Below are positions 34,584 to 42,695 of a stretch of 64,000 nt of DNA, one piece after another. The DNA comes from CAZUCE01 sp964619265 (lineage in GTDB: Bacteria > Planctomycetota > UBA1135 > GCA-002686595). The translations under genes were made by a program, and so were the position numbers. The stretch covers positions 1 to 64,000 of the forward strand of contig CAZUCE010000013.1 in the NCBI GenBank assembly GCA_964619265.1, in the 5' to 3' direction. The notes beneath the pieces were generated by a model. The model saw only the letters and a list, made by a program, of their open reading frames with translations. It ran no database searches and was not told the DNA's origin. Each line of letters begins with the position of its first letter. The first letter of the stretch is position 1.

Positions 34584-35903
34584 TCAGCCCTGGGACGGAC
34601 CGTTGTCGTGCGCCTCGCCGGGGCTTCTGTGGACTCCTTTGAGCAGACCACGCGGATCGAGAATCAGGCGGCTAGCCCGGGCGAACGCTCCCAGGAGATG
34701 TTCTTCGGGGGGATTCACCAGCACCACGGCGTCGAACCGGGCGATCTCCGCTTCCGCGGATTCGATCCCAGCGTTCAGAGCACCAAAGGGCGCTGCGCGC
34801 CGGCCCCCCAGCGCCGGCAACTCCAGCGCCCTCACCAGCGGGTCGAGGTACTCAACCTGGTTGCCGCGCTCCGCCAGACGCTCCACCAGCGCCGCACCGG
34901 GGGCGTTCCGAGTGTCCGCGACGCCCGGCTTGTAGCCCACACCGACCACCAGCACGCGCGCGCTTTCCGGCCGAATCGAGCGTTCCACCAGGGCAGCATC
35001 CAGGCGCTCGAGCAAGCGAGCCGGCGCGCTTTGATGAACGCGGTCGACCGCTTCCAAAAGATCTGAGCCCCCAAGCTTGCTCAAGAAACGCGCCACTTCG
35101 GGAATGCACGGCCCACCTGCGCCGGGTCCGGCGTGAAAGGGCGCGAAGCCAAACGGTTTCGTGGAGGCCGCCTCCAGGACCGCACCCGGATCGATCCCCT
35201 GATCCAGCAGCAACCGCTCCAACTCAGCCGCGAGCGCAATGTTGACGGACCGGTACAGATTCTCCCACAACTTGGAGGCTTCGGCGACTTCAAGGCTCGG
35301 TGCGCGATGGACCGGAATTCCGGCAGATTCGAACAACTTCGCAGCGCGCTCCAGCCCCGCAGAACTCTCTGCTCCGATCACTCGCGGAACAGATCGAGGC
35401 GACCGGTTGGAGCCGGGATCCTCCCGCTCGGGGCTGAACACGACGTCGTAGCGCCTCCAAAGAGGTTCCTCAAACAGCTTGCGAGTCGTGCCCGGCGGAA
35501 CCGTCGAAGTCACCAGCAAAAGGCGCGGAGGCGCGTCCGGAAGCGCAGCCAGTCGGTCGCGCCATTGGAACAAGGCGCTCAAGTCCGGCTCGCGACGGTC
35601 CGGTTCGAGCGAAGTCGGTAGACACAGCAGGATCTCAGAGCATTCCGCGAGCCGTTCCAGATCCGCGGTGGGTTCGAAGGAGCCCGGAACATCGCGGCCG
35701 GCCAGATGCGCCAGGGGCATCCGCCCGCGACCGATCTCGGCCAGGCGAACAGCGTCTCGGTCGAAGCCCAAGACGCGGCGACCCGAGTCGGCGAACCAGG
35801 CCGCCATCGGCAGTCCCACGTGCCCGAGCCCGACCACAGCGATCGGTCCACGGGACGCCGAAATGGCGCCCGGAGTGAACGGGTTGGGAGCGACGGCGGA
35901 CAT
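34584..35903 (-). CDS. Nucleotide-sugar dehydrogenase (UDP-glucose / UDP-HexNAc 6-dehydrogenase family)
   Basis: 439 residues from ATG 35903. NAD-binding loop GLGHVGLPMAAWFADSGRRV near residue 24, TSTVPPGTTRKLFEE, VFSPERE, and the central-helix Lys in EASKLWENLYRSVNIALAAE. The catalytic Cys is in AGGPCIPEVARFL (near 263), where the family has GGxCxPxD; here Val follows Pro-Glu, a small departure. The C-terminal domain has VLVVGVGYKPGVADTRNAPG. It oxidises the C6 hydroxyl of a UDP-sugar to a carboxylate, giving a uronic acid for the polysaccharide. The WbpA/TviB-like branch (UDP-HexNAc) seems more likely than Ugd, but this is uncertain. Confidence 0.87.
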   Translation of the reverse strand: MSAVAPNPFTPGAISASRGPIAVVGLGHVGLPMAAWFADSGRRVLGFDRDAVRLAEIGRGRMPLAHLAGRDVPGSFEPTADLERLAECSEILLCLPTSLEPDRREPDLSALFQWRDRLAALPDAPPRLLLVTSTVPPGTTRKLFEEPLWRRYDVVFSPEREDPGSNRSPRSVPRVIGAESSAGLERAAKLFESAGIPVHRAPSLEVAEASKLWENLYRSVNIALAAELERLLLDQGIDPGAVLEAASTKPFGFAPFHAGPGAGGPCIPEVARFLSKLGGSDLLEAVDRVHQSAPARLLERLDAALVERSIRPESARVLVVGVGYKPGVADTRNAPGAALVERLAERGNQVEYLDPLVRALELPALGGRRAAPFGALNAGIESAEAEIARFDAVVLVNPPEEHLLGAFARASRLILDPRGLLKGVHRSPGEAHDNGPSQG

Positions 35904-36428
35904 GGGAGCGTGGATCTTAGGCGTGTCCACCCTCGACGCGCAGCGCTCCGCTACCTTCCGGGTTCCTCCGGAGCCGCCGATGGCCCGCAGGCCAGCGGCA
36001 TCCGGACGAATTTGAACCGCCCGCAGTCGTGAATCTCGAGGTCGCCCGGCGCCGCCACGCGATGGGCTTTGCGCGGGCGCGCCGTGCACGGAGACACCTT
36101 CGCATCCGGGCCGCCCAGCAGAGCCCCCCCGCCGGCGGCTGGAACGGAACGGCGTCGATCCGCACGCCGAGGGGCCCCGCTGGGCCCTGCCCCGATCGAC
36201 CCGGATCGCCCTCCACACGCCGATTCGGACTGAACCGGGCCCCGGATCCCGGCCTCTGCACGCCCTGGAGTTGGTTCCGACCGAGATCCTCGGATCTGGT
36301 GCGCAATCGGAAGGCTCGCGAGCCGAACAAGGTTGGAGCGGGTCAGCTGAGCCCGTTTCCGCGGTCGACTAGCCAGGATCGACCTCGACTCATTTCGCCG
36401 ACCTCTCAATCAGGTCGTTCCGCCTCCG
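35904..36428. other. Divergent intergenic region, no convincing gene
   Basis: 525 bp between the sugar dehydrogenase (minus) and the methyltransferase (plus). Several frames stay open on both strands but overlap one another and lack an RBS, signal or motif. One minus-strand frame (to 35951) contains a more protein-like end, LEIHDCGRFKFVRMPLACG, which I could not assign. It probably holds two promoters. Confidence 0.45.
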
Positions 36429-37418
36429 ATGGATCTTCCCCGGACCCCTCCGCCGACGCTCTCCCAGTCGGCCCTGCCCCAGAGCGAAGGCACGCTCCGC
36501 GTCGAGCGAGCGCCCAGGCCGCGAGTCCTTCCCAGGCTTGGCGAGTGCCCGGTGTGCCGCGAAGATCTCGGCGCGCCCGCCTCAAATGGTTACCGCTCGT
36601 GTGACTCCTGCGGAACCTCCAGCGCTCGCCAGGGAGCCATCGACGTCCAGGACGGCTATCACTTCCACGATCTCGAGATTACCGAGCCGAACGCGGCTAC
36701 AACGCTCCAGCGCCTCGATCATTTGGAGGCCGGTTTGGCCCGCGCCGCGCAACTTGAGAACCGCCCTGGCAGGCTTGGACAAGAACGCATTCTGCACTTG
36801 GGCTGCGGCCGCGGAACCCTGGTCGAATCCGCCCGCGCCGCGGGACATGATGCCTGGGGACTGGACGTCAGCGCACCGGCTTTGCGCGCCTGCGAACGCC
36901 GCGGCGTTGGGCCCCGCTGCCGGCTCGTCCCAAGTCTCACCGAAGCTCCCGAGGGTTGGGCCGGCCGATTCGATGCCGTCCTGGCGGTCGACCTCATCGA
37001 ACACTACGAGCGCCCGCTCGAGATCTTCCAGGCCGCTCGCCGCTACCTCCGTCCCGGCGGCTGGTTGATCGGAACGACCCGCAATGGGCGCAGCGCCTGG
37101 CGCGGGTGGCTCGGCGACGATTGGCCCGGAGTCACGTGGCCCCAGTATCACCCAACGCTGCTTGACGCACGCGGGATCCAGACCCTAGCCGGCATTCTCT
37201 CGGCCGGACCGGTCTGGACCGAAAGCCTGTGCGATCGCGGTCGCACAGGTGAGCTCTTGGAAGCTCGCGTCGTCCGCGATTCGCGAGCGCCGCGCACCAA
37301 CCTGCGCCGCAACCTGCTCACCGCCGCGCTGTGGCCGAGCGAATGGCTCCGTCAGCGCCGAGCCGGCAAGCCTGGCGGACCCGAAGGCGACACCCTGCGC
37401 TTTGGAGTGCAGATCTAA
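36429..37418 (+). CDS. SAM-dependent methyltransferase with N-terminal zinc ribbon
   Basis: 329 residues. After a disordered start come two Cys pairs, CPVC (40-43) and CDSC (58-61), a zinc ribbon. The class I methyltransferase fold follows: motif I RILHLGCGRGTLVESARAAG (about 120-139), AWGLDVSAPALRAC, FDAVLAVDLIEHYERPLEIF and LRPGGWLIGTTRN. The pattern is that of sugar or lipid methyltransferases in glycan loci. SAM binding is confident; the target is not. It stands alone on this strand, divergent from the sugar dehydrogenase. Confidence 0.82.
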   Translation: MDLPRTPPPTLSQSALPQSEGTLRVERAPRPRVLPRLGECPVCREDLGAPASNGYRSCDSCGTSSARQGAIDVQDGYHFHDLEITEPNAATTLQRLDHLEAGLARAAQLENRPGRLGQERILHLGCGRGTLVESARAAGHDAWGLDVSAPALRACERRGVGPRCRLVPSLTEAPEGWAGRFDAVLAVDLIEHYERPLEIFQAARRYLRPGGWLIGTTRNGRSAWRGWLGDDWPGVTWPQYHPTLLDARGIQTLAGILSAGPVWTESLCDRGRTGELLEARVVRDSRAPRTNLRRNLLTAALWPSEWLRQRRAGKPGGPEGDTLRFGVQI

Positions 37419-37676
37419 CGACCCGCTGCGTTCGTTCAGGAAACTCCTTCCACACGGCAAATAGCCCCCCAAAAGAACTCGGCCCCAACGCAACCAGGAC
37501 CCTGCACGATCGGATGCCCGGTAGGGACTTTTCCACCGAAGCCGCAACCTCGTGCGATCGCCCCACCGCCGGTTTTCCAAGCGAACCGGGCTCGCACGGG
37601 CCGGTTCTTGGCCTATCTACTGAATTAGGGGTCTCCACCAGTCACAGGTCCACCCCGGCTGCGCATAACACTCTCG

Positions 37677-38123
37677 ATGCAATCTTCTGCCCAATTGCCC
37701 CAATCTGGAACGGACCAGTTTGGAAAGGACCACTCGGTGAACGACCAGCCGGCTGTAGATCCGTCTGTCGAGCACGGCTCTTCCGATCAGCGGCATGCGG
37801 ATTTTGATTCGTTCTGGATTTTTTACCTGAGCGAACACCGGAAGCCCGCCTGCCGAGTGCTGCACTACGTGGCGACCACCCTCGGCTTGGTCTTGATCCT
37901 GCGAGCCATCGTGCTGACCAGCTTGAACTGCGCCCTGTGCGCGCTGCCCGCCGCCTATGCCGTCGCCTGGTTCGCACACCTGGCCATCGAACACAACCGG
38001 CCGGCGACCTGGCGATATCCCTTGTGGTCGATTCGAGCCGAGTTCAAAATGTTCCGGCTCGCTTTGAATGGAAGGCTGGGTGACGAACTCGGGCGGCTGG
38101 CGCCGCCGAGTCCGAGGGGCTGA
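37677..38123 (+). CDS. DUF962 / Mpo1-like membrane protein
   Basis: 148 residues. After a 40-residue polar leader it shows the DUF962 order: FDSFWIFYLSEHRKPACRVL with HY, a membrane pair (TLGLVLILRAIVLTSLNCAL and LPAAYAVAWFAHLAI), then IEHNRPATWRYPLWSIRAEF. The His residues in SEHR, LHY, AHLAIEHNRPAT are the conserved set. The yeast relative Mpo1 is an Fe-dependent dioxygenase acting on 2-hydroxy fatty acids. Whether this short bacterial form has that activity is not known. It sits next to, and converges with, the carbamoyltransferase. Confidence 0.8.
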   Translation: MQSSAQLPQSGTDQFGKDHSVNDQPAVDPSVEHGSSDQRHADFDSFWIFYLSEHRKPACRVLHYVATTLGLVLILRAIVLTSLNCALCALPAAYAVAWFAHLAIEHNRPATWRYPLWSIRAEFKMFRLALNGRLGDELGRLAPPSPRG

Positions 38124-38138
38124 CCAAACCTCGCAGCG

Positions 38139-39989
38139 TCACGCAGCCGCTGAACCCAACTGGGCCCGAGGCACCGGACCGGGAACCTGACTCGCTGCGT
38201 CCTGCGGCATCGCTACCCGCTCCAGGATGCGGTTGCCCAATACCAGAACATCCAGTTCGGTACGCAGGAAGCAATCCAGTGCTTCTTCCGGCCGGTAGAC
38301 CATCGTCTCGTTTTCCTGGAACGAGGTGTTCAGCAGGATCGGAACACCCGTGCGAGCCTCGAAGGCTTCGATCAATTGGTAAAAACGCGGGTTGGTCGCT
38401 CGTTCCACGGACTGCAAGCGGCCCGTGCCTCCCATATGCACCACCGCCGGGATTTCCCCGCGGCGCGACTCGTGGATGCTGAGCGCGCGGCCCATAAAGG
38501 GCACCGGCGCCGAGCGCTCGAACCACTCGGACTGACGCTCGGTGAGCACCGCGGGAGCGAACGGCCGGAACGACTCGCGGCGCTTGATCTTGGTGTTCAG
38601 AATCGTCTGCATCTCCGATCGGCGCGGATCGCCGAGGATCGAACGAGCACCGAGAGCGCGAGGTCCGAACTCCATACGACCCTGCATCCAACCGACCACG
38701 TGCCCCGCAGCGAGGTGAGCGGCCACGCGCTCGCACAGGGGCTCGAGGTCGAGCTCCCGGCACGGGCCAACTCCTATAGATTCCAGTTCATCGCGTCGCG
38801 CGCGGAGCGCCCGGTCGATGTCGGGTTCACGCAAGGGAGGACCCAGGTAGGCATGCTCGATGGGCTCGGGGCGGCCTAGGCCAAGGACGTTGGCATGCAC
38901 CCAGGTGGCCGAGCCGATCGCGCCCCCCGCATCGCCCGGCGACGGCGGAAGATAGACCTCCTCGAAGGGCGTAGCGTTCTCGATGCGACCGGCGGCCAAG
39001 CTGTTCAGGGCACAGCCGCCCGAAAGCGCCAGGCACGTTTCACCGGTGCGCTCGGCCAGATGGCGGAGCTTATGGAAGAAGGCGCCTTCATAGACGGCCT
39101 GGACCGACGCGGCGAGGTCGCGATGGCGCTGGGTCAGCTCCGAACCTACCTCGCGGGCCGGTCCGAGCAACTCTTCGAGCTTCTGTGAAAAACCGCGGCA
39201 CAGGTGCGGCTCGCCGCCCTCCCAGGTCATCGGGACGCCAGCTTTGTGGTGAACGAAGTAATCGAGCGCGAGGCGATAACCGCCGCCGGGCTCCAGCTGG
39301 ATCAAGGACTGAAGCTGTTCCTTGTAGCGCGGCTCCCCGTAGGCGCTCAGCTCCATCAACTTGAGCTCGTCGCCGTAGTTTGGAAAACCCAGGTACTGGG
39401 TCAACGCCAAGTAGTACATCCCGAGGGAGTGCGGGAACCCCACGCGGCCGAGGATGTCCAGGCGATCTCCGCGCCCGGTCCCCCACTTCGAACTGGAATA
39501 GTCGCCAAAGCCGTCGACCGAAACCACCGCGGCACGATCAAACGGGCTCGCGTAGTAAGTGCTCGCAAGATGTGCGCGGTGGTGCTCAACCGAGTGGATC
39601 CGTGCGCGGATTTGAGCTGTAGGAACGCCGAGCCCTTCACCCAGCGCCTCCCGCAAACCTCGCACGCGGCGCACACTGCGCAGCCGGTCGCCCAGCATGC
39701 GTGCGCTGGGCCTGTGGCGAGCCACATGCAGTGCCTTGGCCAACCGGTTGGTGCTTGCGTCGTGGTTGATTGCGATGTGATCCACATCCTGGATCGAGAC
39801 CCCGCCTTCGGCCAAGCAGGCTTCGATGGACTGGGTGGGAAGTCCGGCCCAATGCTGGATGCGTCTCAGCCGTTCCTCCTCCAAAGCGCAGACGACTCGG
39901 CCGTCTACCAAAAGAGCGGCAGCCGCATCGCCGTGCCAGGCGTTGAGGCCAAGAACAATGGAGCGAGGAGTGCGAGTCGGCTCGGGCAT
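38139..39989 (-). CDS. Carbamoyltransferase, NodU/CmcH family
   Basis: 616 residues from ATG 39989, matching family length. Sequence upstream in frame is low complexity. The N-terminal ASKHA-type domain has LGLNAWHGDAAAALLVDGRV, VEHHRAHLASTYYASPFD with the metal-binding His pair, and FGDYSSS. The C-terminal YrdC-like domain carries CLALSGGCALNSLAAGRI, GRMEFGPRALGARSIL and PILLNTSFQENE. These are the landmarks of O-carbamoyltransferases that use carbamoyl phosphate and ATP. In this locus it may carbamoylate a sugar hydroxyl of the surface polysaccharide or its precursor. Confidence 0.9.
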   Translation of the reverse strand: MPEPTRTPRSIVLGLNAWHGDAAAALLVDGRVVCALEEERLRRIQHWAGLPTQSIEACLAEGGVSIQDVDHIAINHDASTNRLAKALHVARHRPSARMLGDRLRSVRRVRGLREALGEGLGVPTAQIRARIHSVEHHRAHLASTYYASPFDRAAVVSVDGFGDYSSSKWGTGRGDRLDILGRVGFPHSLGMYYLALTQYLGFPNYGDELKLMELSAYGEPRYKEQLQSLIQLEPGGGYRLALDYFVHHKAGVPMTWEGGEPHLCRGFSQKLEELLGPAREVGSELTQRHRDLAASVQAVYEGAFFHKLRHLAERTGETCLALSGGCALNSLAAGRIENATPFEEVYLPPSPGDAGGAIGSATWVHANVLGLGRPEPIEHAYLGPPLREPDIDRALRARRDELESIGVGPCRELDLEPLCERVAAHLAAGHVVGWMQGRMEFGPRALGARSILGDPRRSEMQTILNTKIKRRESFRPFAPAVLTERQSEWFERSAPVPFMGRALSIHESRRGEIPAVVHMGGTGRLQSVERATNPRFYQLIEAFEARTGVPILLNTSFQENETMVYRPEEALDCFLRTELDVLVLGNRILERVAMPQDAASQVPGPVPRAQLGSAAA

Positions 39990-40357
39990 AAGACGATCTT
40001 GGAAGGCAAGGGGGCTAAAGTGAGGAATCGACGCCGGGGGTGCCCCTGCTCCACGAGCCGGGGGAGCCGGAAGGTCTTTCCTCCCGGACCCGGGAAGACA
40101 CCCGGCAGGACGCCTGCTCCGCGCGCGGTGGGCCAAAACCGCCGAGCGATTCACCTCGCCGCTCTCGGTTGAATCGCCAAAGCTGCTCCCGAATCCGCCT
40201 GCCACCGAGCCTCTGCGAACCGCTGCCCGAGAGGATCGAGTTGCGCACTCGAAATTCGCACCGGACAAGGCGTGCAGCCTACGGCCGGAGGTTTGCTACC
40301 GGCTGCCCGGAATGCTTGTCGGCGAACCTAAACCGAAGGTAGTGTCCTCGAAGCACT
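39990..40357. other. Divergent intergenic region, nothing convincing
   Basis: 368 bp between the carbamoyltransferase (minus) and the deacetylase (plus). I see no credible gene, strong palindrome or terminator. It presumably holds both promoters. Confidence 0.45.
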
Positions 40358-41293
40358 ATGACGAAACTCGGACTGTTCACCAGCCAAGCCCTGGAGGCTC
40401 ACAGGCCCCCGGGCGAGCATGCGGAGCGACCTGAACGGCTACACGCGGTGCGCGAGCGTCTCGCGACGGTTTGCGATGCACCGCGCTGGGACTGGTTCGA
40501 ACCAAAGCCGGTCGAGCGTTCGGCCCTCGAACGCGTGCACACACCGGCCTACGTGCGCTCGGTCCTCGCGGCCTGCGAAGCGGGCCCGGGCTGGTTCGAC
40601 TCCGACACCTACCAGGCCGGCCCCGCTTCCCTGCGGGCCGCGGATCTTGCCACCGGCGCTGTGCTCGAAGCCACCGACCGTGTGATGGCGGGCGAGCTCC
40701 AGCGCGCGTTCTGTGCCGTCCGCCCGCCAGGACACCACGCCGAAGCCGATCGCGCGATGGGGTTTTGTTTGTGGAACTCGATTGCGGCCGCGGCAAGTCA
40801 CCTGCGCGAGCATCACGGACTCAAGCGTGTCTTCGTTCTCGATTGGGACGTGCACCACGGCAACGGCACGCAAGCCATCTTCGACCAGGACCCGAACGTG
40901 TTCTTTGCGAGCTTGCACCAGGCGCCGTGCTACCCAGGTAGCGGCGCAGCCCATGAGCAAGGCACGGGCCCCGGAGTCGGTGCCACCTTGAACTTGCCGC
41001 AAACGCCCGGCTCGGGTCCGGCCGAGTGGCTGGATGCCATCGAACGGCACGTCCTGCCAAACCTCGAGGCTTTCGACCCCGATTTCGTGCTGGTCTCCGC
41101 CGGCTTCGACGCCCACCGCGCGGATCCGTTGGCACAAGTAAACATCGAGACCGAGACCTTCGAGCATTTCACTCGCCTGGTCACGGAAGCGGCCGACACG
41201 CTATGTGCCGGCCGCATCGTGAGCGTTCTCGAAGGTGGCTATGACCTCAGCGCGCTGGCTGACTCGGTCGAAGCCCACGTTCGGGCGCTCTAG
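40358..41293 (+). CDS. Histone-deacetylase-like amidohydrolase (AcuC/HDAC family)
   Basis: 311 residues, the family length. The active site is complete: RPPGHHAEADRAMGFCLWNS with the His-His pair, the Zn ligands Asp and His in LDWDVHHGNGTQ and Asp in SAGFDAHRADPL, and the transition-state Tyr in LEGGYDLSAL. It hydrolyses an acyl-amide: acetyl-lysine, acetylpolyamine or a related substrate. In bacteria such enzymes include AcuC and acetylpolyamine amidohydrolases; this one cannot be assigned more closely. No acetyltransferase gene is adjacent. The mscL gene converges 14 bp away. Confidence 0.9.
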   Translation: MTKLGLFTSQALEAHRPPGEHAERPERLHAVRERLATVCDAPRWDWFEPKPVERSALERVHTPAYVRSVLAACEAGPGWFDSDTYQAGPASLRAADLATGAVLEATDRVMAGELQRAFCAVRPPGHHAEADRAMGFCLWNSIAAAASHLREHHGLKRVFVLDWDVHHGNGTQAIFDQDPNVFFASLHQAPCYPGSGAAHEQGTGPGVGATLNLPQTPGSGPAEWLDAIERHVLPNLEAFDPDFVLVSAGFDAHRADPLAQVNIETETFEHFTRLVTEAADTLCAGRIVSVLEGGYDLSALADSVEAHVRAL

Positions 41294-41306
41294 AAAAACG
41301 GGCGCC

Positions 41307-41708
41307 TTAGGCCTTCTTCGCGAGCAAGTCGCGGATCTCCGTCAAGAGTTCCACATCGGCGGCCGGTGCGGCAGGCGCTTCTTCCTCTTTCTTCTTCATC
41401 GAATTGAGGGCCTTCACCAGCAGGAAGACCGCGAAGGCCACGATGATGAAGTTGATGATGACATTGATCAGAACGCCGTACTTGATCGACACGACGTCTT
41501 CTGCCGTTTGGTTTTCCTTCAGCGGAAGGTCCATCATGAGATTCGAGAAATCGACGCCTCCCATGAGGTAGCCGATCGGAGGCATCATGACGTCTTCGAC
41601 AACGGACGAAGTGATCTTGCCGAAGGCGGCGCCGATGATGATGCCGACAGCCATGTCGACAACATTGCCGCGCATGGCAAAGTCTTTGAATTCGGAGATA
41701 AAGCCCAT
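41307..41708 (-). CDS. mscL: Large-conductance mechanosensitive channel MscL
   Basis: 133 residues, typical size. The N-terminal helix and first membrane span read EFKDFAMRGNVVDMAVGIII and GAAFGKITSSVVEDVMMPPI, the second span VLINVIINFIIVAFAVFLLV. The C-terminal bundle ends DVELLTEIRDLLAKK. It is a homopentameric inner-membrane valve that opens under hypo-osmotic stress. It stands alone, 155 bp downstream of boxR on the same strand. Confidence 0.96.
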   Translation of the reverse strand: MGFISEFKDFAMRGNVVDMAVGIIIGAAFGKITSSVVEDVMMPPIGYLMGGVDFSNLMMDLPLKENQTAEDVVSIKYGVLINVIINFIIVAFAVFLLVKALNSMKKKEEEAPAAPAADVELLTEIRDLLAKKA

Positions 41709-41863
41709 GGAATCGTTTGAAAAAGGCCGGGGGGGGACTCAATCTTTGCGCAGGCAAAGACCGCTGAACCAACCCCAAGCTAGCGGCAGGCTTCCCTCGA
41801 TTCACACGAAAACCCTCGCTCGCCGGCGACCCGAGGTCCCGAAGTTGCAATTTCCTACGGAGT

Positions 41864-42610
41864 TCAGGTGACGTCCAGGAGCTCCGTGAGCTCGGAGACC
41901 ACCCCCTCGACCTCGCGCTCAGACGTCTCCACGTGAAGCTCGCAGCGCGCGTAGAGGCCTGCCCGCCGATTCAGGATTTCACGCAGTTCCGCCAGGGCTT
42001 GAGGGTGTCCGCGCACCGGGCGCCGGTCCCCTTGGGCGAGAACCCGCTCGAGGTGCTCGGTGGGCTCGGCGCGCAGCCAAACGGTCCGGCAAGTCTCCAG
42101 CAACCGATCGAAGGTTTTGGGGGCCTCCACCACGGAGCCTCCCGTGGCGATGACCATCCGCTCGCCCCGGGCCAACACGCGCTCGAGCGCCTCCGCCTCG
42201 AAGCGGTGATAGCCGCTCGGCCCGTGGAGGTCAAAAATCCCGGCTAGATCCAGGCCCGAGGCGCGCTCGACCTCTTCGTCCAACTCCACGAACGGCGCCT
42301 CGAGAGCTAGCGCAAGCTGACGCCCCACCGTCGACTTGCCCGCACCGCGCAGCCCAAGCAGCGCCACCCGTTCGGCCCCCAGGCGCCCCAGCGGCAAATC
42401 CAGCCAGGTGCCAAGTGGCAGCCCAACGGCCTGGGACAGGCGGGCCAGGATCAGCAAGCTCGGATTCGCTCGGCCGGCCTCGGTATCGGTCAGATACCGC
42501 CGGGAGACCGCAGCGCGCTCAGCCAGCTCGCCAAGGCCCAATTCAGCGGCCAAACGGGCCTGTCGAAGCCGTCGTCCGATCTCGCGCAGGAGGGCTTGGT
42601 CGTTTGCCAT
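41864..42610 (-). CDS. boxR: BoxR-type regulator: XRE helix-turn-helix fused to shikimate-kinase-like domain
   Basis: 248 residues from ATG 42610. Residues 5-65 are an XRE-type HTH (IGRRLRQARLAAELGLGELA, AVSRRYLTDTEAGRANPSLL). From about 80 the protein is shikimate-kinase-like, with the P-loop GLRGAGKST (89-97), FVELDEEVERASG, and VIATGGSVV. In the BoxR/BzdR family the kinase-like domain binds benzoyl-CoA and releases repression. It is divergent from boxC, and an 18-bp palindrome covers its own -10 region. Together these support local control of benzoyl-CoA catabolism and autoregulation. The start upstream at 42754 would run through the promoter and is rejected. Confidence 0.9.
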   Translation of the reverse strand: MANDQALLREIGRRLRQARLAAELGLGELAERAAVSRRYLTDTEAGRANPSLLILARLSQAVGLPLGTWLDLPLGRLGAERVALLGLRGAGKSTVGRQLALALEAPFVELDEEVERASGLDLAGIFDLHGPSGYHRFEAEALERVLARGERMVIATGGSVVEAPKTFDRLLETCRTVWLRAEPTEHLERVLAQGDRRPVRGHPQALAELREILNRRAGLYARCELHVETSEREVEGVVSELTELLDVT

Positions 42611-42624
42611 GAGTGACCTATACT
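42596..42624 (+). promoter_or_regulatory. Candidate boxC promoter
   Basis: TTGGTC (42596-42601) and TATACT (42619-42624) are separated by 17 bp. The -35 is poor (3 of 6), the -10 good (5 of 6). The palindrome CTGCCGCGGCAG (42623-42634) abuts the -10. A second possible -10, TATAAT at 42650-42655, lacks a matching -35. Confidence 0.45.
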
Positions 42625-42642
42625 GCCGCGGCAGACCCGCGC

Positions 42643-42660
42643 TGGGAATTATAATTCCCA
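42643..42660. promoter_or_regulatory. Perfect 18-bp palindrome, candidate BoxR operator
   Basis: TGGGAATTATAATTCCCA is perfectly self-complementary and lies in the 85-bp boxR-boxC gap. It contains the -10 of boxR. It does not contain the TGCA repeats reported for proteobacterial BzdR/BoxR sites, so it would be a different operator type. Confidence 0.65.
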
Positions 42661-42676
42661 CATCGATCCCAGACAA
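42648..42676 (-). promoter_or_regulatory. Candidate boxR promoter
   Basis: On the minus strand TTGTCT (42676-42671) and a consensus TATAAT (42653-42648) are spaced by exactly 17 bp. The start would be near 42641, with a leader of about 30 nt to ATG 42610. Confidence 0.62.
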
Positions 42677-42695
42677 CCCTCGAGAGGAGCCGGCC

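Noticed and set aside
35904..36410. Several open frames in the dehydrogenase-methyltransferase gap
   Set aside because: They overlap on both strands, lack RBS and motifs, and none continues a known protein. One (ending near 35951) has a protein-like tail that I could not place.
42336..42695. Extension of BoxC to an upstream ATG inside boxR
   Set aside because: It would run through the divergent promoter and palindrome; TTG 42696 has a good RBS and gives the normal BoxC length.
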